Shown: positions 15,794-25,669, counted from the stretch's first letter. The stretch: DNA of 64,000 nt from Ascidiimonas meishanensis (GCF_037782385.1 NZ_JBBEXD010000005.1:186001-250000), one strand, 5' to 3'. Made by a program: numbers and translations. Notes: generated by a model not told the origin, from the letters alone.

Positions 15794-18700
15794 ATGCGTT
15801 TTTCCTTCAACAGTGCCTTTCTGGCCGTTTTGTTTTTACTCTTTTTTCAAACGGATGTTATTTCACAACGAAATAAAAAATCGGTTTCTGAACCGCTCTA
15901 TCCAGAGAAAGTGTACGATGCGTTGCAGTATCGGTTGGTGGGACCTTTTCGTGGAGGTCGCTCTGCAGCGGTTACGGGTGTGCCGGGTAAGCCTAATCTT
16001 TTTTATTTTGGAGCAACGGGAGGAGGAGTCTGGAAAACTGAAAATGGTGGACGCAGCTGGGAAAATATTTCTGATGGTTTTTTTGGAGGTTCTGTAGGGG
16101 CTATTACAGTTGCTAAAAGTGACCCTAATGTAATCTACGTAGGAGGTGGTGAAGTAACTGTTAGAGGTAATGTATCTTCTGGATATGGTATATGGAAAAG
16201 TGATGATGCAGGAAAAACATGGAAAGCTTCCGGCTTGGAAAAATCAAGACATGTACCCAAAATAGCGGTACATCCAAATAATCCGGATATTGTATATGCC
16301 GCGGTCTTGGGAGATATCTATAAGGCAAGTAATGAGAGAGGTGTTTACAAAAGTATTGACGGAGGTAAAACTTGGAAAAAAACCTTATTTACAAATACTC
16401 AGGCAGGGGCGGTAGATTTGATTCTGGATCCTAATAATCCAAGAATTTTGTATGCAGCTACATGGAGGGTACAGAGAACACCCTATAGTCTCAGTAGTGG
16501 TGGAGAAGGATCTGCACTTTGGAAGAGCACAGATAGCGGAGAAACGTGGCAAGAAATTTCAAAGAAAGAAGGTTTCCCAACAGGAACTTTGGGGATTATA
16601 GGCGTAACAGTTTCTCCACAGAATTCTGAAAGAGTATGGGCAATTATTGAGAATAAGGATAAAGGAGGCGTTTATCGTAGTGAAGATGGCGGCGATACCT
16701 GGAAATTGATCAATAGTGAAAGAAGCTTAAGGCAACGTGCATGGTATTATACCCGTATTTATGCAGATACCGAAGATGAAGATGTAGTGTATGTGGTGAA
16801 TGTAAGATATCATAAGTCTAAAGACGGAGGTAAGAATTTTAGTATGTACAATGCACCACATGGTGACCATCATGATTTATGGATTGCGCCAGAAGATGCT
16901 AAAAGAATGATTATTGCGGATGACGGTGGTGCTCAGGTAAGTTACGATGGTGGAGAAACCTGGAGTACGTATCACAACCAACCCACAGCACAATTTTATC
17001 GTGTAACGGTAGATAATCATTTCCCCTATCGTATTTATGTAGCACAACAGGATAACTCAACTATTAGAATCAACCATAGAAGTGACGATGGTTATATTGA
17101 CGAAGATGACTGGGAAGAAACCGCTGGAGGAGAATCTGCACATATAGCGGTAGATCCTAAGAATAATGATATTGTATACGGAGGAAGTTATGGTGGTTTT
17201 CTAACTAGGGTAAATCATAAAACAGGAACCGTAAGAGCAATCAATGTTTGGCCAGATAACCCAATGGGATATGGAGCAGAAGGTATGAAATATCGTTTTC
17301 AATGGAACTTTCCCATTATTTTTTCAAGACATAATCCCAATAAATTATATACATTTTCAAATCATGTTCATGTAAGTACAAATGAAGGACAAAGTTGGGA
17401 ATTAGTAAGCCCCGATCTTACAAGAAATGACCCTGAAAAGCTAAAGTCTTCTGGAGGACCAATTACGCAAGATAATACGGGAGTTGAGTATTATTGTACC
17501 ATTTTTGCTGCAAATGAAAGTCCCCTAAAAGAAGGTTTATTATGGGTAGGCAGTGATGATGGATTAATTCATATTACTAAAGACGGTGGAAAAAATTGGA
17601 CTAATGTAACCCCAAAAGGTTTGCCGGAATGGAGCATGATAAACAGCATAGAGCCCTCTGCATTTGATGAAGGCACTTGTTATGTAGCGGCTACAAGATA
17701 TAAGTTAGGTGATTTTCAACCATATTTATACAAAACAACAAACTACGGTGAGACTTGGACACGTATCAATAAAGGAATTGACAAGGAACATTTTACAAGA
17801 GTATTACGTGAAGATGCCAAACAAAAGGGTTTGTTGTATGCAGGTACAGAAACAGGTATGTATGTTTCTTTTAATGATGGAAGTAGTTGGCAAAAATTTC
17901 AATTAAACCTACCTATTGTTCCCATAACAGATTTGGTAGTTAAAGATGACAATCTGGTAGTAGCTACGCAAGGAAGAAGTGTATGGATATTGGATGATTT
18001 AACTCTTTTAAGACAATTAAATCAGGAGTTAATTAAGAAAGAAATGGTATTGTTTAAACCCAAAGACACCTATAGAACGAAAGGCTGGGTAGGTAAAGCT
18101 ACTAAAACTGCCGGAGCCAACCATCCAAATGGTGTGATTACCTATTTTTACCTAAAGGACGTTGATATGGAGAAAGATTCCGTTTCTCTGGTTTACAAAG
18201 ATGTGAACGGCAAAGAAATAAAAATATTTAATAATAAGGCAAAGGAGAAATCAGAACAACTTAAAATTAAAAAAGGAGCCAATGTTTTTGTTTGGGATAC
18301 TCGCTATAAAGGTGCAGAAAAACTACTGGGAATGATTTTATGGTGGGCAAATCTTAATGGAGCCAAAGCAGTGCCTGGAGCATATGAGGTAACCTTAGAT
18401 GTGAATGGTAAGAGTAAGACGCAAAAGTTTAACATACTGCCAGATCCAAGAGCAGAGGTAGATGTAACAGGAATGCAAAGCCAGTTTGATTTTGTGAAGG
18501 ATGTCAATGAAACAGTGGATAGGGCACATCAATCCATTAAAAAAATTAGAAAAATAAATAAACAATTAAAGGCATTCCAAAAACAATATAAAGAGAATGA
18601 ATCTGTTAAAGAGTTAGTTGAAAAAGCAAAAGAGCTGGAAAAGGAATTTACTAAAATTGAAGAAGCGCTTTACCAAACAAAAAACAGAAGTAACCAAGAT

Positions 18701-18931
18701 CCTTTGAATTTCCCTATAAGGCTTACTAACAAATTAGCACATATCAATAGTTTGGTTACTATAGGTGATTTTCCTCCAACCGACCAGGATATAGCGGTTA
18801 AGAATGAGTTGTCTAAGGCTATTGAGGAAAAATTAAATGCTTTTGACAAATTGGTAAGTAATGAAATAAAACAATTTAATGAAGCATTTAACAATGCCAA
18901 ATTACAATATCTTTTTATTGAGGATAAATAA
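15794..18931 (+). CDS. Exported Asp-box (BNR/VPS10-like) repeat protein
   Basis: Large exported protein of 1045 residues with a signal peptide (FLAVLFLLFFQTDVISQ). At least 11 Asp-box repeats of the type S-x-D-x-G-x-T-W are visible, such as KTENGGRSWEN, KSDDAGKTWKA, KSIDGGKTWKK and ITKDGGKNWTN, indicating beta-propellers as in sortilin/VPS10 and sialidase-like proteins. The last 150 residues are charged and predicted coiled coil (KELVEKAKELEKEFTKIEEA). There is no T9SS sorting domain at the end. Annotated homologues are often called glycosyl hydrolase, but no catalytic residues are evident, so I keep the structural name. hemJ starts 11 bases after its stop. Confidence 0.88.
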   Translation: MRFSFNSAFLAVLFLLFFQTDVISQRNKKSVSEPLYPEKVYDALQYRLVGPFRGGRSAAVTGVPGKPNLFYFGATGGGVWKTENGGRSWENISDGFFGGSVGAITVAKSDPNVIYVGGGEVTVRGNVSSGYGIWKSDDAGKTWKASGLEKSRHVPKIAVHPNNPDIVYAAVLGDIYKASNERGVYKSIDGGKTWKKTLFTNTQAGAVDLILDPNNPRILYAATWRVQRTPYSLSSGGEGSALWKSTDSGETWQEISKKEGFPTGTLGIIGVTVSPQNSERVWAIIENKDKGGVYRSEDGGDTWKLINSERSLRQRAWYYTRIYADTEDEDVVYVVNVRYHKSKDGGKNFSMYNAPHGDHHDLWIAPEDAKRMIIADDGGAQVSYDGGETWSTYHNQPTAQFYRVTVDNHFPYRIYVAQQDNSTIRINHRSDDGYIDEDDWEETAGGESAHIAVDPKNNDIVYGGSYGGFLTRVNHKTGTVRAINVWPDNPMGYGAEGMKYRFQWNFPIIFSRHNPNKLYTFSNHVHVSTNEGQSWELVSPDLTRNDPEKLKSSGGPITQDNTGVEYYCTIFAANESPLKEGLLWVGSDDGLIHITKDGGKNWTNVTPKGLPEWSMINSIEPSAFDEGTCYVAATRYKLGDFQPYLYKTTNYGETWTRINKGIDKEHFTRVLREDAKQKGLLYAGTETGMYVSFNDGSSWQKFQLNLPIVPITDLVVKDDNLVVATQGRSVWILDDLTLLRQLNQELIKKEMVLFKPKDTYRTKGWVGKATKTAGANHPNGVITYFYLKDVDMEKDSVSLVYKDVNGKEIKIFNNKAKEKSEQLKIKKGANVFVWDTRYKGAEKLLGMILWWANLNGAKAVPGAYEVTLDVNGKSKTQKFNILPDPRAEVDVTGMQSQFDFVKDVNETVDRAHQSIKKIRKINKQLKAFQKQYKENESVKELVEKAKELEKEFTKIEEALYQTKNRSNQDPLNFPIRLTNKLAHINSLVTIGDFPPTDQDIAVKNELSKAIEEKLNAFDKLVSNEIKQFNEAFNNAKLQYLFIEDK

Positions 18932-18942
18932 AATAAAGATGA

Positions 18943-19494
18943 ATGTCTGAGTATTATAACTATATTAAATCTTTACATCTCATTTTTGTGATCACTTGGT
19001 TTGCAGGACTATTTTATATGCCCAGATTATTTATTTATCAAATTGAAGCATCACAAAAAGAATCACCAGATCGCGAAATATTAGGTAAACAATTAAAATT
19101 AATGGCTAAGAGGTTATGGTTTATCATAACTTGGCCTTCTGCTATTCTTGCTACTTTTTTTGCAATTTGGCTATTGCTCATTCAACCAGCTTGGTTAGAT
19201 CAGAGTTGGATGCAGGTAAAATTGGTTTTTGTAGGGCTACTTCTTGTGTATCATTTAAAAAGCCATCAAATCTATAAACAACTTCAAGGAGATATCGTCA
19301 AGTATACCTCTGGTTTTATGCGTATCTGGAATGAAGGTGCCACCCTTATTCTATTTGCGGTAGTTTTTCTTGCCATCTTAAAGAGTTCAGTGAATTGGAT
19401 CTTTGGGGTAATAGGTATTTTTGGTTTAGCCATATTATTGATGTTAGGAATAAGGTTGTACAAAAAAATTCGGACTAAAAATCCGGACGCATGA
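18943..19494 (+). CDS. hemJ: Protoporphyrinogen IX oxidase, HemJ type
   Basis: Membrane protein that oxidises protoporphyrinogen IX to protoporphyrin IX, the step between hemF and hemH products. 183 residues with about four transmembrane helices. The N-terminal block YIKSLHLIFVITWFAGLFYM is the HemJ (UPF0093) signature including the conserved His12, followed by PRLFIYQIEA. The conserved Lys/Arg-rich loop (KLMAKRLWFIITWPSAI) is present. Neither HemG nor HemY is seen in the window, so HemJ probably fills this step. It is 4.8 kb from hemH, following the Asp-box gene by 11 bases. Confidence 0.93.
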   Translation: MSEYYNYIKSLHLIFVITWFAGLFYMPRLFIYQIEASQKESPDREILGKQLKLMAKRLWFIITWPSAILATFFAIWLLLIQPAWLDQSWMQVKLVFVGLLLVYHLKSHQIYKQLQGDIVKYTSGFMRIWNEGATLILFAVVFLAILKSSVNWIFGVIGIFGLAILLMLGIRLYKKIRTKNPDA

Positions 19495-19553
19495 GATCTT
19501 TGAAGCAGGTAAAATGGCTTGATTATTGCTGTAATTGCATGAAAATATAGTTT

Positions 19554-21008
19554 GTGAGTAAAAAATTATCACTTAGAACCCGCATTTTCTTAACCATGAT
19601 CCTTCTGGTGGTTATTGCTTCTATACTTATTGCAGGAGTAACCATCTATCAATATCGGGAACAATCAAAAGATTATCATAGAGATCGTTTAGAACGAAAA
19701 GAAGAGCAAGTAAAAGCAAGTGTAGACTATGTGATTTTGAAAACTACCTATCCAGTAGAAACTTCATATCTGGATCTTATTTTTAAAGATGAAATTTATC
19801 AGATTGCAGACGTGCAAAATGTAAATTTCAATATTTATGATCTTGAAGGAAATCTCATTAAAAGTTCTCGTCCTAAGTTTGAAGAAGACAGTATTTCTAG
19901 ATGTTTAAGTGGAGATGTATTATATGGCCTTTCCATGTCTCCAACCGAGCGGTTCGTAGAGAAGAAAATAGCTGCTGGAGGCCGTTTCCAATCTTCTTAT
20001 ACGTATATAACAGATAAGAGGTTTAAACCTATTGGGATTTTAAATCTCCCCTATTTTGAAGACGATTCTTTTAATGCTATGGAACTTAAAGAATTCCTGA
20101 TTCGTCTTGGATTGGTTTATCTCTTCATGTTGGTAATTGCTATTTTTCTTGCTTATGTGATTTCAAAGTATATAACAAGATCCTTAAAAACCATTTCTCA
20201 GAAAATAGATCAGACCAGACTTAGCCACCGCAATGAAAAAATAATTCTAAAAGGGGCAAGTCAAGAGATTGAAACATTGGTAGGCGCATACAATAGTATG
20301 ATTGATGAGCTGGAGGAAAGTGCCGTGAAATTAGCACGCAGTGAAAGAGAGCAAGCCTGGAGAGAGATGGCAAAACAAGTAGCTCATGAAATAAAAAATC
20401 CTTTAACACCTATGCGATTAAGTGTTCAAAGTTTCCAACGTAAATTTGATCCAGAAGATCCAGATGTAACTAAGAAACTAAATGAGTATACACATACCTT
20501 GATTCAACAAATAGATACCATGAGCAATATTGCTTCTGCTTTTTCAAATTTTGCAAAAATGCCGGCACAGCAAAATGAAACGCTTGATGTGGTTAAAGTA
20601 GTTAAATTGGCATTAGATATCTTTAGTGAACAATACATTTCTTTTATTGCAGAAGAAGAAAGCATTATAGCGAAGCTTGACCGTACTCAGCTTATACGAG
20701 TGGTGACCAATCTGGTCAAAAATGCAACCCAAGCTATAGATGAAAATAAAGAACCCAAAATTGTAGTCTCGGTTGCTACAAAGAATGATACCGTTGAGAT
20801 TATGGTTGCAGATAATGGTAAGGGAATACTAGAAGAGTTTCGAGATAAAATATTTGAACCAAAGTTTACCACTAAAAGTAGCGGCATGGGGTTAGGTCTT
20901 GGAATGGTTAAAAATATTGTGGAAACCTATCAGGGAAGTATTAACTTTACATCACAAACTGGAAAGGGAACTGTTTTTACGGTTACTTTCCCCATAGAAA
21001 AAATATAA
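19554..21008 (+). CDS. Sensor histidine kinase, NtrY-like
   Basis: Membrane-bound two-component sensor of 484 residues beginning at GTG. TM1 is about 10-30, an extracytoplasmic sensor region follows, and TM2 is about 185-205. Then a HAMP region, the H-box AHEIKNPLTPMRLS with phospho-accepting His278, the N-box NLVKNATQAIDEN, and ATP-lid motifs DNGKGI and GMGLGLGMV. The AHEIKNPLTPMRLS box is typical of the NtrY group. No response regulator is adjacent, so its partner is unknown. The enoyl-CoA hydratase gene starts 3 bases after its stop. Confidence 0.93.
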   Translation: MSKKLSLRTRIFLTMILLVVIASILIAGVTIYQYREQSKDYHRDRLERKEEQVKASVDYVILKTTYPVETSYLDLIFKDEIYQIADVQNVNFNIYDLEGNLIKSSRPKFEEDSISRCLSGDVLYGLSMSPTERFVEKKIAAGGRFQSSYTYITDKRFKPIGILNLPYFEDDSFNAMELKEFLIRLGLVYLFMLVIAIFLAYVISKYITRSLKTISQKIDQTRLSHRNEKIILKGASQEIETLVGAYNSMIDELEESAVKLARSEREQAWREMAKQVAHEIKNPLTPMRLSVQSFQRKFDPEDPDVTKKLNEYTHTLIQQIDTMSNIASAFSNFAKMPAQQNETLDVVKVVKLALDIFSEQYISFIAEEESIIAKLDRTQLIRVVTNLVKNATQAIDENKEPKIVVSVATKNDTVEIMVADNGKGILEEFRDKIFEPKFTTKSSGMGLGLGMVKNIVETYQGSINFTSQTGKGTVFTVTFPIEKI

Positions 21009-21011
21009 ATC

Positions 21012-21794
21012 ATGAACTTTGAAAACATTCTGATAGCGAAAGAGGGTCATTTAGCTATCATTACCATTAACAGACCCACCAAACTCAATGCACTTAATAA
21101 AAATACCATTGAAGAACTCCATAAAGCTATTGATGAGCTTGATAAAAATGTAGATATAAAAGTAATTGTTATTACAGGGAGTGGTGAAAAGGCTTTTGTA
21201 GCTGGAGCAGATATTTCTGAATTTTCTGAATTTTCTGTTAAAGAAGGCGGTAAGCTAGCCAGAAAAGGTCAGGAAATGTTGTTTGATTTTATTGAGAATT
21301 TAAAAACTCCTGTAATCGCTGCAATTAATGGTTTTGCTTTGGGTGGAGGATTGGAACTAGCAATGGCTTGCCATTTTAGGATCGCTAGTGATAATGCTAA
21401 AATGGGCCTGCCAGAAGTCTCTCTAGGTGTAATTCCAGGATATGGAGGAACGCAACGGTTACCTCAATTGGTAGGTAAAGGAAGAGCCATGGAAATGATC
21501 ATGACAGCAGGAATGATAGATGCAGAAAAAGCACTTTCTTATGGCCTTATAAACCATCTGGTTCTGCAAGAAGAGCTGCTACCCTTGTCTAAAAAAATTG
21601 CGGGAAAAATAGGTAACAACTCTTCTGTGGCTATAAGTTATGCAATTGAAGCTGTCAATGCTGGTTTTAAAGCAGGAATAGATGGCTATGATGTAGAGGT
21701 AAAAGCCTTTGGAGATTGTTTTGGAACAGCCGACTTCAAGGAAGGAACCACTGCTTTTTTAGAAAAGAGAAAAGCCAACTTCCCAGGGAATTAA
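21012..21794 (+). CDS. Enoyl-CoA hydratase/isomerase family protein
   Basis: Crotonase-fold enzyme of 260 residues, likely hydrating trans-2-enoyl-CoA (short-chain fatty acid or butyrate-type metabolism). The oxyanion-hole segments are FVAGADISEF and GFALGGGLELAMAC, and both catalytic glutamates seem present, in GGLELA and in GLPEVSLGVIPGYGGTQRL. It follows the histidine kinase after 3 bases, so it shares its transcript. Other crotonase functions are possible since family activity is hard to separate by sequence. Confidence 0.93.
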   Translation: MNFENILIAKEGHLAIITINRPTKLNALNKNTIEELHKAIDELDKNVDIKVIVITGSGEKAFVAGADISEFSEFSVKEGGKLARKGQEMLFDFIENLKTPVIAAINGFALGGGLELAMACHFRIASDNAKMGLPEVSLGVIPGYGGTQRLPQLVGKGRAMEMIMTAGMIDAEKALSYGLINHLVLQEELLPLSKKIAGKIGNNSSVAISYAIEAVNAGFKAGIDGYDVEVKAFGDCFGTADFKEGTTAFLEKRKANFPGN

Positions 21795-21871
21795 AATTTA
21801 AAATTGATTTTTACGTTTCATCATAAAGAAGAATGCCCTTTTCTTCTTTTAATCACTTAACCTTTTCAACC

Positions 21872-23425
21872 ATGAGAATCTTATTCTTTTTTTTTACTGT
21901 ATTCTTTTTTCAATTCCAGATAACTGCACAATCTATAGAAACTTCTTACAAGGCAGGTGAAAGTATGAGTGACCGCTATAAATTTTCTAATATTATAGCA
22001 ACTGAAAATGATGGGAATGGAGGAGTAGTAATCGTGAGAGCATATTACGGAGGCATGATCATTAGGTTACAAGGCTATTATATTGAACATTATAATGAAT
22101 CTTTAGAGCTCATTAACAAATACAATTATAAGGCAGATGATGTTGAGATAATGGGTGTTGTTGCAGGCGAAAATGGAATATCAATAATTGAAGTAGGATA
22201 TAATAAAGAAAGCGGACATTACATTTACTGGGCAAATACTACCAAACTAGATAATTTTCAGTTTAGGAAAAAAGAGCTATTTAGATTTAAAAGGGAGCGA
22301 GAAAAAAGAATAAATTTTCTTACCAAATACGAGGTGCCATTTAATGATAAGTTTTATTCTCAGCTTTTGTTTGATAGCAAGAAATCAGTATTTATGATTT
22401 CTATTGATAGTAAAATCAAAAGTAGAGACCTTCATAAAGTTTACTTTTTTGATGCGAATCTAAACAACTTATTAGCATATGAACTGAAGGAAGAAACGTT
22501 AGACAGACATCTTGTTTTTGAGAATCTAGAGTACAATAAGACAAATAACTCTTTCTATCTGTTGTCTAAAGCATATGAGCAGGGGAAAAGAACCAAAGCT
22601 ATCTCTTTAAAGTACCGGTATCAACTATTTCGTTTTACCAAAGAGTCACCACCCATTATGCAATACTTTGAAAAGAATGACCTTTTTGCGAGTTCTTTAA
22701 AACTCATTGCAGATAAAGAAATCCTTAAATGTGTAGGATTCTATTCAAATTTTAGTGATCGTAAATACAGAGGTTTGGTCTTTGTTGCTTTAGATGCTAA
22801 TACGCTATCCATAAAAGATCAACTATTTAATCCGTTTTCAGCACAATTTATGACCGATAAATACGGTGCAGAAACAGATAAAGAATTAAAAAATCTAGGC
22901 TTTCGGGATCTGCATATACAAGAAGACGGATCTATAATATTTAATGCTGAAGAGGAGTATGTTTCCAGTAAATATAAAAACAATCCAGACGATTCGCGAA
23001 CGCAAATTTTTATTTACCATTATAATGATATTGTTTGTGCCAAACTAAATGCTAACGGAAAAATGGAATGGGCAAGAAATATTAACAAAGCAGAAAGAAC
23101 CATGGGAGATGAAGCTTATGTTTCCTATACCTCTGTAGTTAAAGATGGCAATACCTGTTTTTTTGTCAATTCGGGATCTGTGCCTCAACGAATTTCCGGA
23201 GAGCGAATTTTATTTAAAAAAGGATATTCTAAGAGTCCTGAGGTTTATATGATTGTGGTAAAAAATAATGGGGACTTAAGTTACAAACAAGTCACAAATA
23301 AAAAGGATATTAGGCTTCCAGTAATGGTGAGCAAAGGAGTAGTGGCTCCAAATAATGAATCAGTATTTTTTCTAGCAAGAAGAGGCAATCGTAAGCAACC
23401 CATTAGGGTTCCCATAGAGTTTTAG
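21872..23425 (+). CDS. Exported protein of unknown function
   Basis: Not recognised. The start at 21872 gives a clear signal peptide (RILFFFFTVFFFQFQITAQ) with an Ala-Gln site; the longer frame from 21833 only adds residues before it. The mature protein of about 500 residues is rich in Lys, Tyr, Asn and Asp and looks mostly beta, with repeated patterns such as LIADKEILKCVGFYSNFSD and LFVALD-like strands that suggest a propeller-like fold. No catalytic motif, lipobox or T9SS domain is visible. It stands alone between enoyl-CoA hydratase and the radical SAM gene. Confidence 0.75.
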   Translation: MRILFFFFTVFFFQFQITAQSIETSYKAGESMSDRYKFSNIIATENDGNGGVVIVRAYYGGMIIRLQGYYIEHYNESLELINKYNYKADDVEIMGVVAGENGISIIEVGYNKESGHYIYWANTTKLDNFQFRKKELFRFKREREKRINFLTKYEVPFNDKFYSQLLFDSKKSVFMISIDSKIKSRDLHKVYFFDANLNNLLAYELKEETLDRHLVFENLEYNKTNNSFYLLSKAYEQGKRTKAISLKYRYQLFRFTKESPPIMQYFEKNDLFASSLKLIADKEILKCVGFYSNFSDRKYRGLVFVALDANTLSIKDQLFNPFSAQFMTDKYGAETDKELKNLGFRDLHIQEDGSIIFNAEEEYVSSKYKNNPDDSRTQIFIYHYNDIVCAKLNANGKMEWARNINKAERTMGDEAYVSYTSVVKDGNTCFFVNSGSVPQRISGERILFKKGYSKSPEVYMIVVKNNGDLSYKQVTNKKDIRLPVMVSKGVVAPNNESVFFLARRGNRKQPIRVPIEF

Positions 23426-23490
23426 AATTAACTTTTAACGATTCTATTTATTGGATAAATTCCGTATTTTTGGAAAATATCCAATAAAAA

Positions 23491-24564
23491 ATGTCAAACT
23501 CAAAACTTATTAAAGGTCGGGGAGCTCAAATTCAAGTGAACAATCGCTTTGATACGTTTACCAACGAACAGCGAAGTGACTTTTTAGAATATTGCAGGTT
23601 AGAAGGTGAGGAAGCAATCAAAAGTAAAACTCAGTACTTAGAGGTTTTTCCAAAAACCATTGTAAACAAGGTAGATAGTCCAGATGTAGGTATGGAGTAT
23701 TCCTTAAACCCATATCAGGGATGTGAGCACGGTTGTATTTATTGCTACGCAAGAAATACTCATGAATATTGGGGATATAATGCAGGACTTGATTTTGAAC
23801 GAACCATTCTTATTAAGAAAAATGCACCTGCCTTACTAGAAAAAAAATTACAGAGTAAGCGTTGGAAAGCTCGTCCTATAGTACTTTCAGGAAACACGGA
23901 TTGTTACCAACCCGCAGAGCAAAAATATCGTATTACCAGAGCTTGTTTAGAAGTGTTTTTAAAATATAGGCACCCAGTGGGTATTATCACCAAAAATGCA
24001 TGGCTACTTAGAGATTTGGATGTATTAAAAGCGCTGGCAGACCATAAGTTGCTAAGAGTAAATATAAGTATTACCTCACTACTTGAAAGTACTAGAATAC
24101 TTCTAGAGCCAAGAACGGCTAGTATAAAGAAACGACTTAATGCAGTAGAGATACTCTCAGAAAATGGGATTCCTGTTAATGTAATGATAGCTCCTATTAT
24201 TCCTGGAATCAATAGTCATGAGATACTTTCACTAGCAAAAAAGGCTGCAGAGCTTGGCGCAGTTTCCATTGGTTTTACGGTGGTTAGATTGAATGGAGCT
24301 GTTGGTAAGGTTTTTACAGATTGGATTGAAAAAGCAATGCCAGATAGGGCACAGAAAGTGCTACATCAAATTGCCGAATGTCATGGGGGAAGTTTGAATG
24401 ATAGTAGGTATGGAATAAGAAATAAAGGAGAAGGTAAGATCGCAGAACAAATACATAGTTTAATAGCTTTAGCCAAGCATACTTATTTTAAAGATAAAAC
24501 AGTTCCTAGAATGAATTGTGATTTACATGAAGGCTACAAAGATAGACAGTTGAAGTTATTTTGA
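23491..24564 (+). CDS. PA0069-type radical SAM protein
   Basis: Radical S-adenosylmethionine enzyme of 357 residues, of the PA0069/Rv2578c group related to spore photoproduct lyase. The 4Fe-4S motif is CEHGCIYC (Cys78, 82, 85) after the group-typical SLNPYQG. The N-terminal NRF..F segment and the C-terminal EGYKDRQLKLF tail are also typical. The reaction is unknown for this group. Its stop overlaps the stop of the convergent phosphatase-like gene by 9 bases. Confidence 0.93.
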   Translation: MSNSKLIKGRGAQIQVNNRFDTFTNEQRSDFLEYCRLEGEEAIKSKTQYLEVFPKTIVNKVDSPDVGMEYSLNPYQGCEHGCIYCYARNTHEYWGYNAGLDFERTILIKKNAPALLEKKLQSKRWKARPIVLSGNTDCYQPAEQKYRITRACLEVFLKYRHPVGIITKNAWLLRDLDVLKALADHKLLRVNISITSLLESTRILLEPRTASIKKRLNAVEILSENGIPVNVMIAPIIPGINSHEILSLAKKAAELGAVSIGFTVVRLNGAVGKVFTDWIEKAMPDRAQKVLHQIAECHGGSLNDSRYGIRNKGEGKIAEQIHSLIALAKHTYFKDKTVPRMNCDLHEGYKDRQLKLF

Positions 24565-25002
24565 ATGGACAAGAAATTGCTCAAAAAATTCATCTACTTT
24601 TAGTTGTAATGCAGGAAGAATAATTTTAGGCTCTGTAATATAATCATCAGCAAAAGACCAATACTCAATGCGTTCTTGATATTGTGGAAATGAATTTTTC
24701 ATCATAGGTTCGTGTTCTTCTCTATCCATAGCAATAACTTTTGCAGGAGCCTCAAAGTCTTCTATATTTGTGATTTCTGGCCATTTAGGAATTGGTATTT
24801 CTAATCCTTGTGTTTCCAAATACTTTTTTGTGTGAGGAGAAATAGGACCTTCATTATTTGGAGAAGGTCGTAAACCTTTAGAGTAGGCTCTAATAGTAAG
24901 ATCTTGAGCACTAGCAAGATGATTAAAATAAAGTTCGGCGAATCTACTTCGGTAATAATTACCAGTACAAAAGAAAAGAATATGATTATTTTTTAGCTGC
25001 AT
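24556..25002 (-). CDS. Low-molecular-weight tyrosine phosphatase-like protein
   Basis: 148 residues from the ATG at 25002. The N-terminal beta-strand and P-loop HILFFCTGNYYRSRFAEL gives a CX5R motif (Cys12, Arg18), as in low-molecular-weight protein tyrosine phosphatases and arsenate reductases of the same fold. The loop is not the usual C-x-G-N-x-C-R-S and I do not see a clear C-terminal Asp-Pro general-acid motif, so activity may differ. The longer frame would begin near the upstream gene end. It follows the HD gene by 10 bases. Confidence 0.75.
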   Translation of the reverse strand: MQLKNNHILFFCTGNYYRSRFAELYFNHLASAQDLTIRAYSKGLRPSPNNEGPISPHTKKYLETQGLEIPIPKWPEITNIEDFEAPAKVIAMDREEHEPMMKNSFPQYQERIEYWSFADDYITEPKIILPALQLKVDEFFEQFLVHSK

Positions 25003-25012
25003 AATTTTTAGT

Positions 25013-25669
25013 TTAAATGGGTTCACCATTCCATTCTCTATAAAATTGCTTTAGATACTCTTCCATAAATTGGTGGCGTTGCTGTGCAATTTGTTTACCC
25101 GTTTTAGTATTCATCCGGTCTTTAAGGAGTAGTAATTTTTCGTAAAAGTGGTTAATGGTTGGTGTAGTAGATTTTTTATACTCTTCACGGTTCATATGTA
25201 GATTAGGTTTAATATCTGGGTTATAAAGTGAACGATTTTTGAAACCACCGTAATTGAAAGCTCTTGCTACTCCAATGGCACCAATGGCATCTAATCTATC
25301 TGCATCTTGAACTATGTCTAGTTCTTTAGAACTAAATTCTTGTTTTTCATTGCCACCCTTAAAAGAAATATGTTTAATAATATTTTCAACATGGGTTATT
25401 ACGGTTTCTTCTGCCTCTACTGATTCAAGAAAAGTTCGAGCTATCTTAGGGCCAATTGTCTCGTCACCATCGTAAAATTTGGAATCTGCAATATCATGTA
25501 GTAAAGCACCTAAACCAACTATTAAGGAATCTGCTTTTTCACCATTTGCAATCAACAAAGCGTTATTGAATACACGTTGCGTATGAAACCAATCATGACC
25601 TCCTTCGGCATCTGCCAAAGTCTCCTTTACAAAAACAATGGTTTTTTCAATAAGAGTTGAGTGTTTCAT
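25013..25669 (-). CDS. HD-domain phosphohydrolase
   Basis: Metal-dependent phosphohydrolase of 218 residues, YedJ-like. HD-fold metal ligands are visible: GGHDWFHTQRV, LLHDIADSKF, then VQDADRLDAIGAIGVARAF with the distal Asp. The last segment is typical for the group. The substrate is unknown (probably a nucleotide). It starts at the same base where the acyltransferase gene ends (one-base overlap) and is followed by the phosphatase-like gene, so the three form an operon. Confidence 0.9.
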   Translation of the reverse strand: MKHSTLIEKTIVFVKETLADAEGGHDWFHTQRVFNNALLIANGEKADSLIVGLGALLHDIADSKFYDGDETIGPKIARTFLESVEAEETVITHVENIIKHISFKGGNEKQEFSSKELDIVQDADRLDAIGAIGVARAFNYGGFKNRSLYNPDIKPNLHMNREEYKKSTTPTINHFYEKLLLLKDRMNTKTGKQIAQQRHQFMEEYLKQFYREWNGEPI

